Shown here piece by piece: positions 57,305 through 64,000 of a stretch of 64,000 nucleotides of DNA. Source of the stretch: Isoetes taiwanensis (taxonomy: Eukaryota; Streptophyta; Lycopodiopsida; Isoetales; Isoetaceae). The translations under genes and the position numbers were made by a program. The stretch lies in contig JAJEKV010000114.1 in the NCBI GenBank assembly GCA_021234155.1, positions 821,654 to 885,653 on the forward strand, given 5' to 3'. How positions within the stretch are numbered: the stretch's first letter is position 1; each line of letters begins with the position of its first letter. The notes beneath the pieces are model-generated. The model was given only the letters and a program-made list of their open reading frames with translations, did no database searches and was not told the DNA's origin.

Positions 57305-58530
57305 ATTTTCTCTAGTTCCCCCACTCGTAACCTTTGGCGGTGTGGCATAGTTTCAGACATTTTCATCTATGTACATAGATAGCCGCGGCACCTCCGGCCG
57401 GTGTATGAGACCTTGGCTTCATGGACCGGGAGTTTCCATGCTCGCAATCCTGTGCCCTTCCATAAAAGCTTCCTCCATTTGTAAAATGTAGAAACTGTAT
57501 ACCTATGCACTATGCCATGCCTTCACCGCGACTTCCACATTTGTTCAAACGTTAGCTTTTCACACATCCATTCTCGAACAAAGATCTAGCATGTTGTATG
57601 CGCCAAAAGTCGATAAATGCGTTACGAGTTTTCATGTTCGATGAAGGTCCTCATGGCGGATATCTCCTTAAGCGTGAAATTAGCACAACATCTCTTCAAG
57701 CAGCACATCGAGGACACGAGCGCAAGATAGCTTCGGTGTGGTTTTCCTTTCACCTTTTTTTTGGGGTCGGCGTCCTCTCGCCTTCACATTCACCATGTGA
57801 TCTTGTCTTTTTTTGTTACTCCAGCCTCGGCTGGCGGCATAAGCTTCCTTCTCGACCTCGGTCTCCTTCACGGTAGTAACTAGGCTAGAAGCGGAATCTT
57901 GTCATCGCGAGAACCAATGCTATTGGCCATCTCACCAAATCATGCATCGTGGCATTTTACGCACAAGCGGCGGGAGCATAGAAATCTTCTCGGGCATTGG
58001 CAACAAATTCATAACAGAAACCCCTATCCATGCTTCTTCACCCAACTTCATGTCCGGATCTGGCATCGTTTGGATCTGCAAAACGATGACACACGTAGCA
58101 TAAAGGCGGTTTTGCGGCACTTGTCGCGATAACTCACATGTCTTTTCCACTAGTTTATCCACCTCACCAAATCCCCCCGCAATTCAATTGGTTCCTTGTT
58201 TCCTTCCACGGGAGTTCTTTGGAACTTGCCAATTTATCCGTTTGATCGACCGGGTGGTGTGCTAACATCGGTCTTTGGGTGATTTCATTACGAGCGTCAC
58301 TTTTGGACCAAAGAATGAAGCTACCAACAACCTCCTCTAGGTGGTTCAATTCCGTTTCTAGAAACGGCGGTGGTATCGCCCATCAAAGACAACGACAAGA
58401 GAAACTACTATCAATTAAATGCAACGCGGGGCGTTGTGGTGATTTTGAAGTTATGCACTCGCCCTCAACCACCCTCTTCCCCAGCAATTAGAAAGGCGTA
58501 GAGCTTCCATCTGAAGAAAGTCAACCTTGC
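57305..58530 (-). other. Unassigned, possibly N-terminal part of the DUF7869-like element
   Basis: Minus segments 57871-57680, 58162-57932 (KLVEKTCELSRQVPQNRLYA) and 58349-58164 (WKETRNQLNCGG) are short and open but carry no recognised motif. They lie directly upstream of the DUF7869-like coding region on the same strand and could be its N-terminal extension or another element. Confidence 0.3.
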
Positions 58531-58972
58531 TCGTCAACATCGCGATGGCGTCTGGCGGACCTAGAAACTTTGTCAAATCTAACTAACCATTTAAAAACCA
58601 CTTATCTCTTGGACTTACCTCCACAAGATCGCAATCGCGATTAATTCGATGTAATCTCGCGTCGCTATATAAGCGCTATGCTCTAGGATGAATGCGATCG
58701 CGATTCTTTGGCGGACATCCAAGCAGAATCGAAAGGCAAGAAATAGATGCTTTCGTCAACATCGCGATGGCGTCTGTTGGACCTAGAAACTTTTGTCAAA
58801 TCTAACTAACCATTTAAAACCACTTATATCTTGGACTTACCTCGACAAGATCGCAATCGCGATTAATTCGATGTAATCTCGCGTCGCTATAAGCTGCTAT
58901 GTTCTCGGATGAACGCAGATCGCGATTCTTTCGGCAGAACATCCGAGCAGGTCGAATGAGCAAAAATAGATG
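58531..58972. repeat. 222-bp tandem duplication rich in GATCGC/GCGAT motifs
   Basis: The unit starting tcgtcaacatcgcgatggcg at 58531 is repeated from 58753 to about 58972 with few differences. Each unit contains gatcgcaatcgcgattaatt, ctcgcgtcgctat and a (g/a)atcgcgattctttcgg(c) segment, so it is dense in short CG-rich inverted motifs. No protein is encoded. It resembles a fragment of a satellite or of an LTR with internal duplication. Confidence 0.9.
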
Positions 58973-60380
58973 CTTGAGTAAGTCTACGCAAATCAAATGT
59001 CTATGTGAATATTAATTGCAATTTATTATTTCCACAAACGAAAATTGCACATCGGTTAATTAAAATGGAGATTTGTCGTGAATTGAAAAGGTGGGAAGCG
59101 AGAACCATTAAGCGAGAACCATTGTGTTCTTGTGATATTCCCTCACTATCAATTAGTCAGAAATAAACAATTCAATTGGGCCTCGATAACCTATCTTGTT
59201 ATGGTTGTGAAGGCACTATTATAACCTATACATAAACAACAAATCGAAAATCTCTCACGAATTAAACAACTTCTAGGTGGCTAGACAAGTATGGCATTAG
59301 GATTTTGTACCCGATAGCTTAAAGTAGGCGGCGCCTTCAAGATGAGCACTACAGCCACGAAGAACGGTCGGCGGCTCCAAAAACCCAACGGCCAGGGCGA
59401 GAAAAACGGCGCCTTCGAGAACCTGCTCTTTGGATTACAAACTAGAAATCCGCCCTCTTCATCGAAAGGCCTTGAAATTCGGGTTTAAAATTTGAAATCG
59501 AGTTGTCTCTTTGGGGCCTTCAACGGCCTCGAGGCGTCTTAATTTTGGTTCCGTGGGTCCTTTATTACGTACACTTTTGAATATGGAGGTGCACGACCAG
59601 AAGTACCTCTTGTCAGGAAAAAGCCACGTTCACAATAAAGTTGTTGGGCGTCCATAAATCTGGTAGGTTTGCATTAATGGTGGGTATTTATGAATGCGGA
59701 CCGTAATAATGGCGAACAATTATGGCGTGTCGAGTCCATACGTGCGGATTAAATTAATCGGCTTCCCAGACCGATATTTATTCTCGCGATCCTTCGAACT
59801 TCATTCCGCCCGGCGATTTCGACGGCGCCTTCCCGCGATTCAGTAGCCGCCTCCTCCTCAAGCGCCTTCCACGGGGTCGAAATCAACCCATTTTTAAGCT
59901 TCCCGCCCGGCGATCCATGGCACCAAAGCCCACCTCGAGGAAGGTTAGTTCCAACCCCTCGGCTCAACAAGATCGCGGTAGCGATTTCTTCGATATGTTT
60001 AATTAGACTCTTCACCTTTTAAGTAATGTAGTCATGAAACTCAAGATGCGGAACTCAACAGGGGGCGGATCTGCCCGATCTGGCGCTTTCGGTATCCGGC
60101 TAAATGTTGGTGGTCACGGATCGTCTGCGGATGAAAGCATGCTAGGGTGTACCATCTAAAGTTCTTTTTAGGGGTGCAAACTAAAAAGCCAAATCAGCTA
60201 GGAACTTGCATAAATGTCTCAATAAACAATAAGTTTGAGAGTTGATCCATTCATTTTAGTCTCTAATAGTATTGTCATCATCTACTATTATAGATTGACA
60301 TGTTATTGACCTTCAATTCAAAAATTTTCATTGATTTTAATGGGAAGAAAAACGACCTTCGGTTTTAAAGTACCATCTTT
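58973..60380. other. No recognised gene
   Basis: AT-rich to 59290, then GC-richer with ggcggcgcc and cggcgcc(t)tc phrases repeated at about 59330, 59408 and 59823. The minus segment 60015-59749 is open for 88 codons without a motif. The agatcgcg(a/g) phrase near 59970 recalls the preceding duplication. Confidence 0.4.
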
Positions 60381-61300
60381 TGAATCATGCTTTCACCCTC
60401 ATGAGGATCGCGGCGCGATCGTCGTAAACTCTTGAAGATCATGACCCAGCGATCTGTTGATTCACGGAAGAACTTGTCCATTAGGGAATCTTGACCCACC
60501 TCTTACTTGCGAGCTCTGGATTTGTATCGCGCCCGGACGTTGAGCCCAATAAGATCATCACACCTTCAAATGAAAGAAAGTGGTGCATTGAAATTGCACA
60601 TGCAATTCCACGGACGAAAAGGGCCGTAAAAGACCTCTGCTTGTTCCTCGGGACCGGCAAGAAAAGCCATGACATCTGCCAGATAGGAATTGCAATCGCT
60701 ATGTGGGAAGGAACAAAAACAATGTCCAAGGCGCTATTATATGCAGCCAGAGGACACCACGGAATTTTGTAGTTCATTGAGTATGTCCTTAAATGGACAA
60801 ACTATGATCCCTAAGCTCATGACGACTAGCAAGTTAAACAAGCAAGCGGCAACGGAAAGAATGTTCACCACCGGTCTTGAAAGGATCTGGTGGAGATCTG
60901 CAAATCCTATGAATCTCTCTCTGCAATGCGGAATAATGGGCAATAGGGATATATTATGCGGCTTCGACATCACGAGAAAAGGTTTGCGCAGATAAGAAAC
61001 CACCTAGCATTGCCTTTGAAAGCTAAACGAGATGAGAAGATGCCTACTCGTAATGGACCTGGCCGGTTAAGGGCTCGAGTGAAGAAAAAATGTGTGAAGC
61101 CCGTATCTATAGCGAGGCGTCCACCGAACCCCAGGCCCTCTCGGTGGAGCCTGTTTCCACTTTGCCCAACCATCTGCTATTATAGATCTGCTCAACCTCA
61201 CGGCTATTTGTGCTCCCCTCTCGTGTCTAAAAGATTCTACCATCCCAAAGTTCGAAATCAACCTCCGCCAAACTCAATACTTGGATAGCCTTGAGAACCT
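60381..61300 (+). pseudogene. Upstream part of a decayed plus-strand coding region, unknown family
   Basis: Plus segments 60491-60772 (NERKWCIEIAHAIPRTKRAV, DLCLFLGTGKKSHDICQIGI), 60690-60995 and 60956-61288 (LPLKAKRDEKMPTRNGPGRL, RARVKKKCVKPVSIARRPPN) look like consecutive pieces of one protein broken by frameshifts. They precede the methyltransferase-like region on the same strand. No domain is recognised. The cytosine-rich basic stretch may be a linker. Confidence 0.35.
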
Positions 61301-62869
61301 TCTTCTTCCAACACCCCCTTCCGTCTCAAAAGTCTTTTCGCCCCAAGAGGCTAGCATTTCCTATTATACGAGGCTGCGCCGGACCTCAAATTCAATCACG
61401 AAGAAGAACATAAATTAAGCGAGAGCAAAGCGCCGCGAAGCTTGAACAATTCAAACGGTTCTACCCGCTTGGTGTGAACTGTTTATGAAGGTTTCAATAT
61501 TCGATTGCGAACCAGCTCTGCTAACCTCACGCGTCGAATGCGTTCAAGCGACCACGTCTGCAGACTCTCATGAAGAGTTTCAAAGGCGTATCCTACGGAG
61601 GTGCTCACACCGTAGATGTTGTCCCCGACCCCATTACCGGTGATTGTTATTGTTCATGATTTCTGGTTTGTGGCTGCCTAACTTACAAGTGCACATTATT
61701 TCAGGAAAAAAGATCACATGGAGTCTGAGGTGACTTGAAGGGCAAAGAAATTTTGGATAATATCGGTAACCACGGTATATGTGCAGCTCAAGCTGCTATC
61801 TTTGTCTTGTTGGAGAAGCGGAAGCGGCCGGATGGAGTTTGCTAAAGCCTCTGTGAGGAGAAGAACAAGAGTGCTTAATGGAAACTTGGCCGGATAGAGA
61901 ATATATTGAGTTGAGCATTGATTGCAATGAAGTCATCGCTAACAATCGTATATAGAGAGCCATTGTTAGAGAAGCTTCAACAAATTCGACATCAACATAA
62001 AGCGTATGGTTGTCCTCCTCAAAGGTCCCATTGGTACGCCACCACCTCGGCATGGAAGGTATTTTTATTATCTTAGCTCAAAGACATGGCGTTTCCCACG
62101 ACCATTTGTTTTGTAGGACTTCCACGAGATAGCTACCACAACGTTGAAGGTGAAGGAGCTAAAGGGCGAGAAGCAATTTATTTTATGGAGGAGCGGGTGT
62201 TGAGAAAGTTAATGGAAGTGGCCAGCGGATGGGTCAACAAAAGATGCGTGACGAGCATGGAGATTTTCTTGATAAGCCCTCGAAGGACTTCTTCAACAAA
62301 ACCTGGTTAAGATACCTTGAGGCATGTCTAATGCGAGAGGTTTCTCGGCTTCTCGATGAGATTTTGGAAGGAAAGACATACATTAAGGTGCAAAGCGGAT
62401 ATCATGGCGGGTTTAATTGCCAGGTAGCGCCATTGATATTAGAAGCCCGAGCTTCATGCGGAAAGAGATTTTGTCATCTGGTCGTCCACGCTGCTTGGAA
62501 GGAATACACTTTTGGGAAGAGTTGGTTTACGAATTTCCGGCTTTCACGAACGGCCCGGATTCTGGATATATCGATTCGGATCTGATGCGTGAAAGCCAAT
62601 TATAATAAGGAACATGTTGTGGGTAATTTGCCCGTTGCATTTCTAGAACCCATTAGATCGATTTTGAAACACGAAGAGGCTATCAAGATCAAGGAGAAGA
62701 AAAATGTTGTACATCTTTGTAACAAAGGAAGGGATTCCTACCTCCACTCCGATGTCGAGAGCGCAACTATGGTGTTCATAGACATTAGAGGATTATCCGC
62801 ATTATGGGCGTGCAAAAATACATGGACCTCTTCACCACGAATATCCGGCATGACAATCTGCTAACATTT
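61301..62869 (+). pseudogene. Middle part of the decayed coding region, unknown family
   Basis: Overlapping plus frames give LEKLQQIRHQHKAYGCPP, GLPRDSYHNVEGEGAKGREA, IYFMEERVLRKLMEVASGWV, DEHGDFLDKPSKDFFNKTWL, HFWEELVYEFPAFTNGPDSG and, near 62770-62814, MVFIDIRGLSALWAC. The text is strongly protein-like in sense orientation but frame-shifted every 50-120 codons. By analogy with beta-class amino-methyltransferases, the last block sits where a DPPY-type motif IV would be expected, though DPPY itself is not present. Family unknown. Confidence 0.4.
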
Positions 62870-63199
62870 ATCACCTTGTGATTACGATGCGGTCGTGAAC
62901 TTGCCGTTGCTGCGGCCCGAAGCAGATTCAAAGGCGGGTCCCATATCTCTGTAGGCACATATGACGAGCGGGATGGGTGAACAAGAAAAAGGGTGAAGGA
63001 ATATCGATTATTACATCACCCATATGTGCATTAACGAAGCGACTCCGGGGTCAACGCGATAATGCGGTGGAGCTTCGTTTGACCCAAGTGAAACCTTTGC
63101 ACAAAGAACACGCCCTTGCCACCAATGCACGTCGGTGGTGGCGAAGATCTTGATGAGAAAATGAAGAAAAAAATGGCGGACTTATTTCCGCGGGTAAAC

Positions 63200-63480
63200 C
63201 TAGGTACAAGTTTGTCGGAATGGAAGGTGACCACGTCTTTGAAGTGCGATTGAAAAACATCATATGCTTACTACCTAGTTGACAAGCTTGTGCCCAAGGA
63301 TGGTTGTGTTCTTGATTTCTTCTCGGCCAGTCTTGCTTCCAGTGTCGCCTTAATGCGAGGGGAAAGAAAAGTATTGCTTTTGAAAGCCGGGGTAAAGTAT
63401 GCGATTTCGGGGCTTTCTGGATAAGCTCGAAAAACTTGTGGGCGGTATTTGGGGAGGCAGTTGAAGAGGATAAAGCGAGC
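63200..63480 (+). pseudogene. Amino-methyltransferase-like motif (N4/N6 MTase), decayed
   Basis: The plus frame reads YLVDKLVPKDGCVLDFFSAS, LASSVALMRGERKVLLLKAG, VKYA. This resembles the S-adenosylmethionine-binding motif I of N6-adenine/N4-cytosine DNA methyltransferases (VLDPFxGSGTTxxAAxxxGRxxIGIExxxxY): hydrophobic strand plus Asp, a small-residue loop (SASLASS), a helix, GR-K, and a strand ending in LLLKAG..Y. The two glycines of the usual loop are Ala/Leu here, so the match is weakened by decay or is coincidental. After a shift the text continues RFRGFLDKLEKLVGGIW. There is a stop just before (about 63250) and one after the block. Confidence 0.45.
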
Positions 63481-63540
63481 ACGTAAATGATCCTAACGCG
63501 ATCAATTTGAACATTACCCGGAGAACAGATATATCTAACA

Positions 63541-64000
63541 TTGATACAATCTTGGATCAAATGGATGAGAAAAAACTATGAGGAAAGAATTCGAGAACGA
63601 AAAGACTTACGGAGGCTCTTGAAAAAGGTATTATTATTGCGCTAGAGCCCGTGTTTCAAAATTGGGGCTTTAAACAAAAAATTTGATGCCTACATGCCTT
63701 TCTTGACAGGCGGGTCGAGTTTCGAATACGTAGGCATGGTCGTGGACCCTGCGGTTCAAGAGGGTGAGCCATCAGGTACACAAGAGCATGAGGTTCCACC
63801 GACGAAAAAAACCAAACTCTTCCATGCACCCGATATATGCTGCTGCGCTGGCGAGTGGCGCATCTGTCGAAGAGCACGACATCGATACTTGGGACGAAGG
63901 ACCCGGATCCACATGTCCAAGTCCTTTGCCCGAGCCATATGCAGTAGAAATCCCGATATGTAACGAGCTACCGCGAGATGGACCTGGCCGGATCTTCTAC
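63541..64000 (+). pseudogene. C-terminal linker of the same decayed region, running off the window
   Basis: Plus segments read SNIDTILDQMDEKK near 63535, LTEALEKG near 63610, then (63694-63830) GGSSFEYVGMVVDPAVQEGE, VPPTKKTKLFHAPDI and, in another frame, ASGASVEEHDIDTWDEGPGS to the window end. The acidic, low-complexity composition suits a linker between domains, and the reading continues beyond 64000. The family is unknown. Confidence 0.3.

Noticed and set aside
60381-64000. Endogenous giant-virus insertion as source of the methyltransferase-like region
   Set aside because: No capsid, polymerase, ATPase or other viral hallmark is visible; a mobile element or decayed gene explains the data with fewer assumptions.

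Overview
The window looks like nuclear DNA of a land plant with a large, repeat-rich genome. The evidence is an intron-containing beta-amylase, an intron-containing plastid-type octanoyltransferase, an intronless PLS-class PPR gene, FEI-type receptor-kinase remains, plant-type tRNA-Pro relics, and a chromodomain Ty3/gypsy element. A fern or another seed-free plant would fit the very low gene density, the PPR style and the mix of transposases, but this lineage call is inference. No rRNA, CRISPR array, operon or organellar segment was seen.

Layout. 1-5.5 kb: decayed minus-strand Ty3/gypsy chromovirus (reverse transcriptase, RNase H, integrase, chromodomain). 5.5-9.5 kb: GC-richer sequence of unknown origin with many short self-complementary hairpins. 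9.5-29 kb: AT-rich, nearly gene-free DNA with local tandem duplications, a receptor-kinase relic (13.7-14.3 kb), foldback/MITE-like elements (14.9, 26-27 and 27.4 kb), two clusters of tRNA-Pro-bearing repeats (16.7-18.1 and 24.9-25.4 kb), a LINE 3' end with target-site duplication (21.7-22.3 kb) and a dispersed family with a (TAGAA)n end. 29.9-32.2 kb: beta-amylase pseudogene with introns. 33.9-36.3 kb: PPR pseudogene. 36.8-38.9 kb: hAT transposase relic. 39-43.3 kb: minisatellites and hairpin repeats. 45.0-45.9 kb: octanoyltransferase gene or pseudogene. 46.0-46.2 kb: second LINE relic. 48.5-50.4 kb: LRR fragment and a possible first exon upstream of it. 52.3-53.6 kb: pogo/Tigger-like transposase relic, then a third LINE zinc-finger fragment. 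54.3-55.1 kb: two tandem short genes with matching TATA-to-ATG spacing. 55.6-57.3 kb: decayed DUF7869-type transposase-like protein. 58.5-59.0 kb: 222-bp tandem duplication. 60.4-64 kb: long decayed plus-strand coding region containing an amino-methyltransferase-like motif, continuing past the window end.

Nearly every recognisable gene is broken by single-base frameshifts, many explained by loss of one base from a short homopolymer. They may be true pseudogenes, or the assembly may carry uncorrected indels. No functional pathway is shared among the genes. Beta-amylase (starch breakdown), octanoyltransferase (lipoate synthesis) and PPR (organelle RNA processing) all normally act in plastids or mitochondria, but they are simply neighbours here.
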